A stretch of 64,000 bases of DNA from Porites lobata (GCA_942486035.1 CALNXK010000324.1:127501-191500); one strand, 5' to 3'. Numbered from the stretch's first letter, positions 24,324 to 36,795 are shown. The notes: generated by a model not told the origin, from the sequence alone. Program-made: numbers and translations.

Positions 24324-26316
24324 GGATAGGCTGTTTATCGAGTTACGAGCTTGAGTTGAGTTAGAGTTACGTTTGAGTTGAGTGTGAGTTAAGATTGAGT
24401 TAAGTTTGAGTTACCAAAAAAATGCCCTTTTTGCACAGAAATGTTTTTCACCGTTTATTTATTTATTTATTCATTAATTTATTAATCTTTATTATTGCTT
24501 TTTTATGACTTGTGCGGGTAGGTACACTCCTGCATTGAGAAACGATACTCTTCATGGGCACACGGCAATGGAGAGCACTCTTCACATATATGTTCTATGA
24601 ATATAAGATGATCTTTTATAGAAAAGCAATATATTGAAACATAAAACTTCTTTGTCAGTCGCTAGATACCCGGTATCGTCCCTTTTCAACTGATCTCTCT
24701 TCCTAGCCGATGACAAAAGAGAATAATTTTATAAGGAGCATTGTGCAAAAATTTGCAAAAAGCGAAGGAAAAAATGGACCAGTAACTGTTCTCTTAATTC
24801 CCACGGTTGTTAATGCATTTGCGACTGACTTTGTAGCATTCCATCGTGCATGTTCTAATCTTGCGGTTTCCAATTGCACTAATAGTCGCTTGGACTCCTG
24901 ATCCCAGATTTTTCAATGCAAAGTGCTCTCTGTTATTTCAAGTAACATTGTTACTATCAGAATCGGCTTCAAATTCAAGGGTTTTTCTGTCATGTTGCAT
25001 TGCTTAGGATCGAAACACTACTGAGTTTTCCCGATATAGTGTGCTGGTATTTTCATCAAAACCAAGAAGACCCAATGTCCTATGTACTCTTGGACTCCCA
25101 TAGAAACTCGGCTTTAATATTCGATCACGCCAGCTTCATTTAATGCTAGGATATCAATTTATCACTGGTTATTTGATACGTTTCAGGCGGTTTGCATAAC
25201 TTGCTACAGTTAGGTCCCCCTATTTTACCGTAAGATCGACGTAGAGATCGAGCACGTGCGCTCGATTTCAACAATGTTACCTTACGGAAAAAATAGGGCC
25301 TTTTTTATAGTCGCAACTCTTTGATCATTCACGCATTTTCTCTGCCAAAGTAAGGTACGATTTATAGCTCTCTAGTTTTTACTAAAATGTTATCGTTAAA
25401 GAAATAAAGTCAAGAAGTGGCATTAAGAATTTACGTGACCAGTATAGTCTATTTGATTTTCTTGAATTTGAAGAACGACCTCTACAATCATCGCTCTTCT
25501 CTCCATTTGAGACTGTATGGGTATTTTCGCTGAAATCGAAGTCGGGACAATCGCATAGTCATTCCTAAATCCACCAAAAAGTGTGGTGCACGGTCAGTTT
25601 ACTATATTTATTGGCAATTTTATCAAGTTACTTTATTGTTAATCTGCCTTAAGTATTTCCGTTCGTTTTTTAATACCCAGTCCCCAGTTCGCAGTGCGTA
25701 TTTTATACTTCTCAATACTGACAGCACAAAAACCAAGATTTCAAAAAAACAAAATAGAGCAAGTCACGGTTTTAAAATATAGAACTATTGTGCACAAAGT
25801 CTTTCGGAGATTGACGAAGAGGTTGTTTTGTTAATTCACTTCAGCCTTCTTCAGAATAATTTATTGTTGAAAGAGTGCTTTCTGCAGCAGTCTTGATCTT
25901 CTTGGTGAAATCGAGGAACATGATAACAGGAATTAAGCGATTGTAATCATACGTTCTTTTAGTACTGAAATAATGTGCTTATTATTGATAAGCCTGTTCC
26001 AGGCGTTCAGAATGTGGTCAAGGATCCTTACTAAAGGCGGGATTCCAAGGCTGCTGGGGAGGGGAGGTGTGGCTGTCTACACCCTTTCCCTTGTAAAATT
26101 GAAAAATAATTGTATTTGCGCACTTTACATGCAAAAATATGTGTAACGCTGATAATATTTGCCATCATTTGCATTCTCAAAGTGTAAAAATTAAAAAATA
26201 AAATAAAAATGAAAGCTAAAAAAGCTAACTCAAACCCAACTCAATCTTAACTCAAACTTAACTCAAACTCAACTATAATTCAACTCAGACTCGTAACTCG
26301 ATCATTATCCTATCTC
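24324..26316. mobile_element. TTGAGT-ended TIR transposon, complete copy
   Basis: Left end 'gggataggctgtttatcgag' and right end (complement) 'gagataggataatgatcgag' are inverted and lead into gagttg hexamer arrays, as in the 13,420 element. No transposase was recognised; one short open frame (24,710-24,901) has no family resemblance. Target duplications are not clear, so the insertion is probably older. Confidence 0.65.
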
Positions 26317-27324
26317 GTTCATCTAAATGGCTATTAGACTTCAGCTGCTCATTAAAGGTGACACGCAATACCTTCATTTCTGGACCACTTTCTACGTATT
26401 TGTCATAGACTTTGATTTTCATTACTTCGTTTGAGTGCCTTTGCCTTAAACTCATCGATTGAAATTTGTCACGATTACATTTATTTTCAACAAATTGAGT
26501 TGGTACCAGTTTGAGATTTACCTTCCCTCGTCCGTTAAAGTCCCGTTTCCACATCTCCCATCTTTTCACCACTAACATAAATTGGATGGTAATCTGCGTG
26601 CATCTTGATGCTGCTTGTGCAAAGCGTTGTAGATCAGGTCGTTCTGGAAAACATTCCATAAGAGTGGTCCAAAATTTGAGCGTTAGGGACAGCCTCTAAA
26701 CATTGCCTTCCATTCGCTCGAAGTCTCAATTCCAATTCTAACACTATTTGTTCTTTCTAAGAAGTACGACCTTAAGAGACCGATAGCTTAAAGGTTAATC
26801 AAAATCGTCACGTTATACTGCTATACTGTTAAGCTTTATTTTGGGAGGCATAGACATTGGGGAAATTAATGTCCCAGTTAAAGTAACGCCAATCGCCTCT
26901 TGTTTAAAAAGGCTAAGTATATATGTGTCTATCCCATTTAACCGGTTAGGAGTAGTTATACACTCAATCCAGAAAAAAAGCTTAATTGTAATCTACACTT
27001 CTCAAAATGTTACGCCACTGCATCGTGCTGTCGGCAGCCCAATGAATCCCCTCTAAGGGGGGTCTTGTTCTCCCCTCGTTACTCTAATAGTTTAGACACT
27101 TGATCAGCTGTATACATAGTTATTAAGCTCAAGTATAAAGTAGACAAATTTTCAGAACTGTTTATCAGGAAAAAACCTTTTCTGTTCATCAGAAAATCTT
27201 TCCCTCTTGGCGTAGTATTGATAATCACGAGTGAATCCGTTTCTAAGGAACCTAAAATGATTCTTTTCACAAAAGTTGACTATACGCTAAGCCATGATTA
27301 CAACCGTACTTCTTACAGTATAAG

Positions 27325-28767
27325 TTACACGTCCTGAATAAGCAGGTCCAAATCATCTGCCAAAATTTGGTGGTCTTCCATCCTTTGGGAGGGATTTTGC
27401 TCTTTGTTTGGAGTTACCTTTACGCTGACCTTGTGTACGTTGGGCGAATTTACATCATGCCAAAGGTCCACAAAATTATTTTCTCGACACATACCGTCGT
27501 CACTGGCCCGCACACAAATGGGACTCTCTTCGAAATCGGCAATGATTTCTTGGATTTCCCGGGAGGTAGAGTGCTCCTCCGGTACACGCACACAACATGA
27601 CGAGACGCAGCAGCAGCCATCGTCCAAGATAAAAGGAGATGGATCCTGTAGAATTCTTTGCACTTTCTTAGCAAGAAGTTGCAACTTCTCAGCCTTAATT
27701 GAAAACAAATTGATGGAACTAAACCAATGATGTGGGCATTTCATTGTCCGAAGGGCAATGCGAAGCTCTTTCAGTAATGTTAGAAAGCATCTTTCAATGT
27801 TTTCGTCTGCCCAGAAACCGACTGGTAATTTTTCCATAGTGTTAAGAAAAATAGTTTTAATGTGGTATGAACCGATTTCAGGAACTACGGGCTGGAGATG
27901 GTCCTTTAGGATGATTTTCAATGCCAAGAAACATTTCTTTGCAGTATCTGGTACTAGCTTAGATAGTTCACATTCTGCCACAGAGAAAGAGAATCTCCAG
28001 CTTTTGTTCTCCTTGTCGCATGGTGCCGACTTTGCTACCACATGACAGCCAAGTGACATAATCCTCTGCGCATCAGCCATACTAGGCCAGTAGCGTGGTC
28101 GAGAAGGCCAGTCACTATTGGTTGGCCACTCAGGGCAGTAGAAACAAAATGTGACGTCCAACTCAAAACCAGCAGGCACGGTAATCTTCAATGCTGGCCC
28201 CTTGGATTCGACATGTATTTTTGGCACCAAAACATACCATGGTTTCTTAGGAAAATTGAGAAGAGGGGTGCTTTTCACAGCATCTTTGACTTTATTTATG
28301 ACAAGCATAGGGCTCCTCCAAATCGTTTTGTGCGTAGGAGGAAGGCAAAATAGCTTAGTGTATCCAATAACCTTGACGCCATCGATAAAAAGGGGTGCCA
28401 AATGTATGTCCCCTTGACCTGAAAAACAAGCTCTTACTGCCATGGGGCAAATCATGACGTCAAGATCAGTGTGAAGAGAACCAAGACTGAGACCAGCGCA
28501 GCAGCTATTACCTAACAGCATCCGTGGGATTCCGTATCTCTCAGCCGTACTTCCTGAAAAGATAAGCTTCATTTGCATTCCTGCTGCCTTTTCCAGCTGA
28601 ACCTTGATATCATTCAGATAACATTGAGCTCCTTCTTTCAAGTGACGAAGTTCCTCTTCTGTCGGGATATTTTGTTCAACGCACAAAAGTATTTCTTCAA
28701 GAGATTTGGAACTTGTTCCGGTAAATATTAACTTTCTGTGACCACAAGAGACTGGGAAATAGATAGG
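27325..28767 (-). CDS. cGAS-like receptor C, nucleotidyltransferase (Mab-21) exon (intact copy)
   Basis: Best-preserved copy: both the nucleotidyltransferase exon and its membrane exon are open. The exon can begin at 28,767 after a cctttcag acceptor, or at 28,735 after gtcacag. From the leucine codon at 28,686: G-S at 45-46 (G-S-T-A-E-R-Y-G), D-L-D at 74-76, third Asp at 177, Mab-21 helical half to about 330, Cys cluster at 358-365, then a tail ending L-L-I-Q-D-V. It differs from B at only a few positions, so the duplication is recent. Mab-21/cGAS enzymes are template-independent nucleotidyltransferases. The product and ligand cannot be read from sequence. A non-enzymatic Mab-21 role is less likely because the catalytic triad is complete. 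Confidence 0.85.
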   Translation of the reverse strand, partial: PIYFPVSCGHRKLIFTGTSSKSLEEILLCVEQNIPTEEELRHLKEGAQCYLNDIKVQLEKAAGMQMKLIFSGSTAERYGIPRMLLGNSCCAGLSLGSLHTDLDVMICPMAVRACFSGQGDIHLAPLFIDGVKVIGYTKLFCLPPTHKTIWRSPMLVINKVKDAVKSTPLLNFPKKPWYVLVPKIHVESKGPALKITVPAGFELDVTFCFYCPEWPTNSDWPSRPRYWPSMADAQRIMSLGCHVVAKSAPCDKENKSWRFSFSVAECELSKLVPDTAKKCFLALKIILKDHLQPVVPEIGSYHIKTIFLNTMEKLPVGFWADENIERCFLTLLKELRIALRTMKCPHHWFSSINLFSIKAEKLQLLAKKVQRILQDPSPFILDDGCCCVSSCCVRVPEEHSTSREIQEIIADFEESPICVRASDDGMCRENNFVDLWHDVNSPNVHKVSVKVTPNKEQNPSQRMEDHQILADDLDLLIQDV

Positions 28768-29122
28768 CTGAAAGGGAAGAGCAAAACGTAGTGGCGTAGT
28801 GGTTAAACAAAGGCAGCATAAATAGAAACCGTTTCGTGCATAACACTGTACGTTATAAAAATCCTTCGCACCGATTGCTCTAAAAGATGTTGGATTAGTG
28901 GCTTCCCACTAATAAAGGAACATTATCCAGTGATAAAGCGCGCTGCTATTGTTTTCCTTATTACTTGTCACTTATCATCCACAAGCTGATTTTACACTAC
29001 TTAGCAGTAAACAATCTTAAATAACTTTGAATGTCTATAAAAAGCCTTCGGAGCCTGAATCAGTACTACTTTTAGCATTTATCTCCAACTAGTACCTGTG
29101 CCATTGTACAACGTGAGCTCAC

Positions 29123-29310
29123 CTTTTTGGTTTGACAAACAAAACCACGTGACCTAAGTCGTTACTGCGAAACACAGAAAACCAAAACATGGATCGAAAT
29201 CCACCAATCATAAACCACAAACCACGAACTTTTGAACTCGTTGAAGACAATTTCTGTTTCCTGAGAGGTCTGCTAAGATGATTGTCAGGACTGAAGAACG
29301 GAAGCACTAT
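29123..29310 (-). other. candidate linker exon of receptor C (phases unresolved)
   Basis: Frame open for about 62 codons ending K-P-K at a strong gtgagc donor (29,122), located between the membrane exon and the nucleotidyltransferase exon. Its phase-2 end would fit the gtcacag acceptor at 28,735. A transcript is needed to decide. Confidence 0.35.
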
Positions 29311-29441
29311 CTGGCTTTTGAACTTCAGAGTTCACGTGTTTTTGTGTGCTGTAACCGACAGGCGTATCTTTGAATTCGCGAAGTACCTGTTTCAGTAGTA
29401 TTGCAACTGCAGTTGAATCTAAGTACAAATTTAGCTCATAC

Positions 29442-29657
29442 CATTTTCCGTTGTAACATCCATAAGATGATCAACATAGGGACTCCAACAACTAGGCCTA
29501 CTACAAAAACGATACAGATTGAATAATCCTGTGCACAGCCTGTACCGAATCTGGAGATGTCGACAACCAGTCTAAACAAGGCAAAGGCGAACAAAAATGC
29601 GACAGCCAATGCGGCAGCACCCTTTATCGTTTTAACAGCACCACAGCATACTTTCAT
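29442..29657 (-). CDS. two-transmembrane first exon of cGAS-like receptor C
   Basis: 72 codons in phase 0. The start M-K-V-C-C-G lies five bases after a strong pyrimidine-rich acceptor (ccctctttccag). This argues for a 5'-UTR intron and against the longer upstream start at 29,714. Hydrophobic segments cover about residues 11-32 and 46-68, separated by a loop with one Cys. The exon ends at a gtatgag donor. Conservation of M-K-x-C-C-G and T-I-K-G-A with the divergent gene A suggests constraint. It is predicted to tether the nucleotidyltransferase to a membrane, with both ends on the same side. Confidence 0.65.
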
Positions 29658-29945
29658 GATCGCTGGAAAGAGGGGGAAAAAAGAAAAAATATTAGCCAGT
29701 ACTACTAATAACATTGATAATTAAAGAAATTCTTTTCTTCTTAATTGATTGTCTTAGCCGACCCGCCTTGTTTACCAAGACATGCAGATAGACAAAGAAT
29801 AATCTCTAGTCATGTAATTTTATTCACACTAACACTGCAAATTGTGCTTGCCTTGAGTACATATGCCTGTCAGTGGCCTATCTGGCGGGTATACTGCCAG
29901 GGGGTACTGCCATACATGAAATCAGTTTATAGGTATGTGCCGCTT

Positions 29946-30146
29946 TTAACCCTTTTCACTGCCAGGGTGTTTGATGGAATTTTGTAAGGTGACTCTACCT
30001 TTTCAGTCTATGGACGAAATCCTATGATGTGACCATTCAAATGAAAGATCTCTGCCTGTACTTTCACATGATGCTATTTGTTTGTCAAAATTTTAGAAAT
30101 TTGGTCGAAATTTGCCTTTGGCCACATTTGGCAGTGAAAGGGTTAA
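29946..30146. mobile_element. TTAA-type MITE, unit 2 copy
   Basis: Copy of the 19,357 element at the same place in the duplicated unit, with the same TTAA-bounded inverted ends. Confidence 0.8.
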
Positions 30147-30478
30147 GGGTCTGGTTTTTCAACCTACTCTGGGTAGGGTATAGAATCAGAGAGGTTGTGT
30201 CTAAAAAAAAAAAAGGATGTCATTTTTCAAAAACTCCGTGGTCAATGGCTTGAAGATTTTACGCTAGGCTAGGGGAACCGGAAATCGGAAAATCTGAATT
30301 TACCTGCAATTAATTCAGTTAAATAGCAAACAAAGTGTTCACCCCAGTATGAAATTTCCTGAAAATAGCTACTCTAGGATGCGGAGAGATGTTGGAGGCT
30401 TAGTCTAGTTTAGGGTAGCAAAATTCAGCCGAACTTACTAGGTCAGGTCTAGAGTAAAGGTTCCGGGGTCCCAGTGGC

Positions 30479-33180
30479 ATATCCCTACCCGACCATTCTT
30501 AAATTACCCCCGGGGTACACTGTAGCTGGGCGTCATTGTTGAGCTTTTATACCTTCCACTGCAGACCTAGATTGGTCCATATGAAAATCTAAGCGGCATC
30601 AGCCGTTCAAAGCATTAGCTGTTTATACTGGTTTATAGCACTTTGCAAATATTCATTCGTTCTTCTACTGCATTTCAACTGATTCTTCGCTGTGGGTAGA
30701 CCGAAAGCGAAATTCTACAATATATCCAAAAATACTCCGATAAAGGTTTTGTTCTTTATGACCTATGTCAACAGCAGGGCTGGTACGGAAAGCCTACAAG
30801 ACTTTTCTTAGTCACCTACAGTTACATTTTCCAATGTTTCCCATGACTGCAGAGATGGATTGCGAAGAGTACAAATTAGTAGCCGTAAGTTTTTAGGCAC
30901 AGACACTTCCTATCCCCTTACCCAAAAAGGACAAATCTCGAAAAAGGGGACTATGAACACCCTATAGCTAAAGTCAGTTACAATAAACGCGAGTACATAC
31001 CTCCTAAATACACTCCGTACAGGTACAGACAACAATGTCTCGTGACTATCAGCAGATTTTTGGTCATATGACTATAAACATAACACCCTAAAATTCTCAA
31101 AATACTCAGTACGGTCTGGATCTAGCTAGCGATAGGCTAGGTTACGTTTGATCATCATCTAGAAAGTAACTTTGAAACTACACAGGCAACCCGAAACTTT
31201 GAAGTTAAGACTGTGGTGTTGATTATAACATTTTGGTCTTCCACTCACTTCCTTGATCATTTAGGGAAGATCACACATGACGCAACTGAATGCTCGTATA
31301 GCCGGGGATTCCCCTTTTGCTAACAGAGAAGACCAGATGTTTCCGGCATGTGATAAAACATGAAATGGACTGGAGTGGTAACTGCCAACCTTTGACATTG
31401 CTAAGTATTTTCCTTAGTCACCTCCAGTTACAGTTTCCAATGTTTCCCATGACTGCAGAGATGGATTGCGAAGAGTACAAATTAGTAGCCGTAAGTTTTT
31501 AGGCACAGACACTTCCTATCCCCTTACCCAAAAAGGACAAATCTCGAAAAAGGGGACTATGAACACCCTATAGCTAAAGTCAGTTACAATAAACGCGAGT
31601 ACATACCTCCTAAATTCACTCCGTACAGGTACAGACAACAATGTCTCGTGACTATCAGCAGATTTTTGGTCATATGACTATAAACATAACACCCTAAAAT
31701 TCTCAAAATACTCAGTACGGTCTGGATCTAGCTAGCGATAGGCTAGGTTACGTTTGATCATCATCTAGAAAGTAACTTTGAAACTACAGAGGCAACCCAA
31801 AACTTTGAAGTTAAGACTGTGGTGTTGATTATATCCCTACCCGACCATTCTTAAATTACCCCCGGGGTACACTGTAGCTGGGCGTCATTGTTGAGCTTTT
31901 ATACTTTCCACTGCAGACCTAGATTGGTCCATATGAAAATGTAAGCGGCATCAGCCGTTCAAAGCATTAGCTGTTTATATTGGTTTATAGCACTTTGCAA
32001 ATGTTCATTCGTTCTTCTACTGCATTTCAACTGATTCTTCGCTGTGGGTAGACCGAAAGCGAAATTCTACAATATATCCAAAAATACTACGATAAAGGTT
32101 TTGTTCTTTATGACCTATGTCAACAGCAGGGCTGGTACTGAAAGCCTACAAGACTTTTCTTAGTCACCTACAGTTACATTTTCCAATGTTTCCCATGACT
32201 GCAGAGATGGATTGCGAAGAGTACAAATTAGTAGCCGTACGTTTTTAGGCACAGACACTTCCTATCCCCTTACCCAAAAAGGACAAATCTCGAAAAAGGG
32301 GACTATGAACACCCTTTAGCTAAATTCAGTTCCACTCACTTCCTTTATCATTTAGGCAAGATCACACATGACGCAACTGAATGCTCGTATAGCCGGGGAT
32401 TCCCCTTTTGGTAGCAGAGAAGACCAGATGTTTCCGGCATGTGATAAAACATGAAATGGACTGGAGTGGTAACTGCCGACCTTTGATATTGCTAAGTATT
32501 CGCAGCAAAATATCAAATGTGAATTTTAAGACCGACACTTGAGATGTGTTTTGCAACGGAACCAGTGGGGCTACAGAAAGGGTCTATCATCTGAATCATT
32601 GTTATTATACCTTACAGCGATGTGGAAGCTATCCATAAGACGATGGCAAAGTAATTGGAGCAATCTTTATTGATTTCAGAAAGCCTTTCATTCCGTAGAC
32701 CATAACATCCTAGGCTATGAGTTGCAAGCCTGCGGCATAACTGGTAGCCTTTGGGATTGGTTACTAAGGTCCTGCTAAGACACCGCTCCACTCATGTGCC
32801 GAACCTAATTGATGAAAGTACGACAAAAGAGCGGCGTCTGAATCAATTTCTTTTTTTTGGTACGGCAGTTTTAGCTAGGTGTGGCAAAGGTGTTTTGTGC
32901 GGCAAAAGTTCGACAGAGTCTGCCAGTTATAAGATGCATCCCGAAATCACAACAGAGTTAGAGCTATCAAGCAAACTTTTGTTGAAAAAATGCTGCGCTT
33001 TATAAGCGAAAAAATGCGGTATATATAGACTATACTTCCTCATGGAACTTTCTCCATATCAGTGTCGGGAAGCTGTTCTCTTGCTACTTTTGCCGAAATT
33101 CGAGGGCAACCAACAAGAATATAGTTCAAAACCACTTAAACATAACATTGTTGAATGTATTTTAGTATTTAAACGGCAGA
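30479..33180. repeat. 1.35-kb tandem duplication inside unit 2
   Basis: The phrase 'atatccctacccgaccattc' starts both repeats (about 30,478 and 31,830). The following sequence runs in parallel for about 1.35 kb, apart from one internal 612-base repeat missing from the second copy. Units 1 and 3 lack this extra copy. Confidence 0.8.
32570..32790 (+). pseudogene. LINE reverse-transcriptase fragment, unit 2 copy
   Basis: Duplicate of the 21,239 fragment, with one base deleted in the run after 'gatttcag' so the palm motif is out of frame. Confidence 0.6.
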
Positions 33181-33503
33181 TATAGGCATATTTTTATCCC
33201 CTAAGAATTTTTCATCTGTTCGGATTTCCTAGCTGAAAGTCCAGTATAGTGATTCGAAAATTAAAGGGATCAAAACTTACCTTTTCGGAAATTTCAGCCA
33301 GAAAAAGGTTCCCGAAAATTCTAGGTGACCTTTTTAGGGTAAAAATCCGTTAAAAATGGGCAATTGTACCATTTTTTAGATGTTCGAAAATCCTTGGAAA
33401 GACTGGCAAGCAAGAAATTATACAACAAATGTTCCGAAATTCTAGATCTTAAATCGTCTCGCGAACAGATATTTTCCGAAAATTGACGCTGGGTGCCCCT
33501 AGA
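33101..33503. mobile_element. older, inverted copy of the GGGGCACCC-ended MITE (unit 2)
   Basis: Reverse-complement relative of 34,673-35,072. Ends are degenerate ('gggcaaccaac' and 'gctgggtgcccct'). In unit 1 the same element is cut after about 75 bases at 21,853. Confidence 0.7.
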
Positions 33504-33769
33504 GATTGAACGATTTCATCTAAGAGCGGCTAAATTAATACATAGCCTCCCCAAGAATATTATGAATTGTGAAAAATAACAGCGTGTTCACTGGCAAAGT
33601 TTTGGGTATATTCAGTTATAAACAAACATTAGCTATTGAGATGTCAGGCAAAACACATGCTAAATAGTTTGTCTCAACATGTAATTAATAAATTACGGAC
33701 TCAAGACGCAAATTAAAGTTAATGGAAGTACCTAGAAAAAAAAACAGAATTAGCTAGTACCAGGTAGAG

Positions 33770-34260
33770 ACAGTCTTTTATTTAGGGGTCCAGTTGTCTG
33801 GAACTGTTTAGATACGACAACCTGAGAATGTGACAACATTGATACATTCAAAAGAGTTCTTAAAACTTCTACCAACAAAGCAGCACTCATTTATTAGAGA
33901 AACCTGCATGAACTGCAATAAGGATCTTGATAACTTTGTATATGTTTAATTTTTTAATTTCGTTTTATTTTTTATATATATTAAGTCTTAACTGCTAGCT
34001 TGTAATTTCAAATTTTACCTTCTTAAGCTTGTATATAGTTGTATGTAGTTATATAGTTGTATATATATATAGTTCAGTTTACAATGTATCTTTTATCTAT
34101 CAATTAATCTATCTATTTATTTATTTATTTATTTATTTGTTATTTATTTGTTTTTTATTAGATTATTAGGCAGCTCCACATCAGCTATAATTAGTTGCCT
34201 GTATTTTATAACCTGCAATATCAAATAAATTATATATATATGTATGTATGTATGTAAAAC
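33770..34260 (+). pseudogene. 3' tail of a LINE, unit 2 copy
   Basis: Weak translation includes T-L-I-H-S-K-E-F-L-K, resembling the C-terminal T-x-x-x-F-K-x-x-L-K segment of CR1/L2-like LINE proteins. An AT-rich 3' UTR and a terminal (atgt)n microsatellite follow. Confidence 0.5.
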
Positions 34261-34672
34261 ATGGACTGGAGTGATAAAACATTTGAATTTGCGAGGTGCT
34301 GAGTGATAAACGGAAAAGAAATATTTTGAAAACAGACCTGGAACGAAAAAAAAAATTCTTGCATAACAGTATTAGTTACATGTAATAGTCTTACACCAAA
34401 AAATTCGATAACGATGGTAGACGTGGGATGCCTTAATTCTGACAGATCTACCGGTCAGTGAACCTCTATATCACGACTGAAGTCCTCGGTATAACGAACG
34501 GTATTCTTCAACCCAAAATATGAAGTCAGTAATTATGTTTATAGTGTTTATAGCGGAGCGTCCGCGAAGCAGAGCCCCCATAGCTACTGAAAATAGAAAC
34601 ATATAAATTAGCCTCCCACGCAGGCGTTTTTATGGGAGCTCGTGTTTCGTTTTGAGGAAGAACGAAATACGA

Positions 34673-35072
34673 CAGGGGCACCCAACGACAATTTTAGGAA
34701 AATATCTGTTCGGAAGACGATTTGCGATCTGCAATTTTCGGAACATTTGTTGTAAAATTTCGTGCTTGCCTGCCTCTCCTAGGATTTTCGAACATCTATA
34801 AAAAATGGTATAATTGCCCATTTTTAACGGATTTTTACCCTTAAAAGGTCACCTAGAATTTTCGGGAGCTTTTTTTCTGACTGAAATTTTCGGAAAGGTA
34901 GGTTTTGATCCCTATAATTTTCGGATCACTAGACTTTCAGCTAGGAAATCCGAACAGATGGAAAATTTCTAGGAAATAAAAATATGCCTATATCTACCGT
35001 TTAAATACTAAAATACGTTCAACAATGCTACGTTTAAGTGGTTTTGAACTATATTCTTGTTGGGTGCCCCTG
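34673..35072. mobile_element. CAGGGGCACCCAAC-ended MITE, unit 2 copy
   Basis: Perfect 14-base inverted ends (caggggcacccaac / gttgggtgcccctg) flanked by direct repeats ATACGA (34,667-34,672; 35,073-35,078). 400 bases, non-coding. It is inserted in a TAGCCT-ended MITE fragment that starts at about 34,612. CAGGG-type ends suggest a hAT relative, but the visible 6-base duplication is shorter than the usual 8. Confidence 0.85.
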
Positions 35073-35147
35073 ATACGAGGGAGAAAAATCGGAGTACTGA
35101 ACACCTTTTATTCTACATGACGTTTGAAGTTAACTTTTTAGATGTTG

Positions 35148-36251
35148 CTAATGGGGTAAAGCTGCGGTCAGTAGAAACCAAATTGAAAACAAATTGATGG
35201 AACTAAACCAATGATGTGGGCATTTCATTGTCCGAAGGGCAATGTGAAGCTCTTTCAGTAATGTTAGAAAGCATATTTCAATGTTTTCGTCTGCCCAGAA
35301 ACCGACTGGTAATTTTTCCATAGTGTTAAGAAAAACAGTTTTAATGTGGTATGAACTGATTTCAGGAACTACGGGCTGGAGATGGTCCTTTAGGATGATT
35401 TTCAATGCCAAGAAACATTTCTTTGCTGTATCTGGTACTAGCTTAGATAGTTCACATTCTGCCACAGAGAAAGAGAATCTCCAGCTTTTGTTCTCCTTGT
35501 CGCATGGTGCCGACTTTGCTACCACATGACAGCCAAGTGACATAATCCTCTGCGCATCAGCCATACTAGGCCAGTAGCGTGGTCGAGAAGGCCAGTCACT
35601 ATTGGTTGGCCACTCAGGGCAGTAGAAACAAAATGTGACGTCCAACTCAAAACCAGCAGGCACGCTAATCTTCAATGCTGGCCCTTTGGATTCGACATGT
35701 ATTTTTGGCGCCAAAACATACCATGGTTTCTTAGGAAAATTGAGAAGAGGGGTGCTTTTCACAGCATCTTTGCCTTCATTTATGGCAAGCCTTGGGCTGA
35801 TCCAAATCGTTTTGCGCATAGGAGTAAGGCGAAATAGCTTAGTGTATCCAATAACCCTGACGCCATCGCTAATAAGGGGTGCCAAATGTATGTCCCCTTG
35901 ACCTGAAAAACAAGCTCTTACTGCCATGGGGCAAATCATGACGTCAAGACCAGTGTGAAGAGAACCAAGACTGAAACCAGCGCAGCAGCTATTGCCTAAC
36001 AGCATCCGTGGGATTCCGTATCTCTCAACCGTACTTCCTGAAAAGATAAGCTTCATTTGCATTCCTGCTGCCTTTTCCAGCTGAACCTTGATATCATTCA
36101 GATAACATTGAGCTCCTTCTTTCAAGTGACGAAGTTCCTCTTCTGTCGCGATATTTTGTTCAACGCACAAAAGTATTTCTTCAAGAGATTTGGAACTTGT
36201 TCCGGTAAATATTAACTTTCTGTGACCACAAGAGACTGGGAAATAGATAGG
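35148..36251 (-). pseudogene. cGAS-like receptor D, truncated and catalytically altered
   Basis: Homologous to B and C from the exon start through S-S-I-N-L-F. It then runs into junction sequence (W-F-L-L-T-A-A) and stops at 35,148, losing about 120 residues including the Cys cluster. The metal-binding pair reads G-L-D instead of D-L-D (GAT to GGT at about 35,950), which should abolish nucleotidyl transfer in this family. The G-S motif and third Asp remain. Its frame is otherwise open. It may be dead, or a non-catalytic decoy if transcribed. Confidence 0.75.
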
Positions 36252-36606
36252 CTGAAAGGGAAGAGCAAAACGTAGTGGCGTAGTGGTTAAACAAAGGCAG
36301 CATAAATAGAAACCGTTTCGTGCATAACACTGTACGTTATAAAAATCCTTCGCACCGATTGCTCTAAAAGATTTTGGATTAGTGGCTTCCCACTAATAAA
36401 GGAACATTATCCAGTGATAAAGCGCGCTGCTATTGTTTTCCTTCTTACTTGTCACTTATCATCCACAAGCTGATTTTACACTACATAGCAGTAAACAATC
36501 TTATATAACTTTGAATGTCTATAAAAAGCCTTCGGAGCCTGAATCAGTACTACTTTTAGCATTTATCTCCAACTAGTACCTGTGCCATTGTACAACGTGA
36601 GCTCAC

Positions 36607-36795
36607 CTTTTTGGTTTGACAAACAAAACCACGTGACCTAAGTCGTTACTGCGAAACACAGAAAACCAAAACATGGATCGAAATCCACCAATCATAAACC
36701 ACAAACCACGAACTTTTGAACTCGTTGAAGACAATTTCTGTTTCCTGAGAGGTCTGCTAAGATGATTGTCAGGACTGAAGAACGGAAGCACTATC
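36607..36795 (-). other. candidate linker exon of receptor D (phases unresolved)
   Basis: Same gtgagc donor and open frame as in copies B and C. Confidence 0.3.

Larger units (their letters stand above)
25642..35154. repeat. segmental duplication, unit 2 (carries gene C)
   Basis: Near-identical to unit 1 up to 33,185. From about 27,694 it also matches unit 3 (35,173-41,278). It is longer than unit 3 by about 1.35 kb because of a tandem repeat at 30,479-33,180. Confidence 0.85.

Noticed and set aside
24710..24901. Open frame M-T-K-E-N-N-F as a transposase of the hexamer-ended element
   Set aside because: Only 63 codons with no catalytic motif, and the related 13,420 element has no counterpart.
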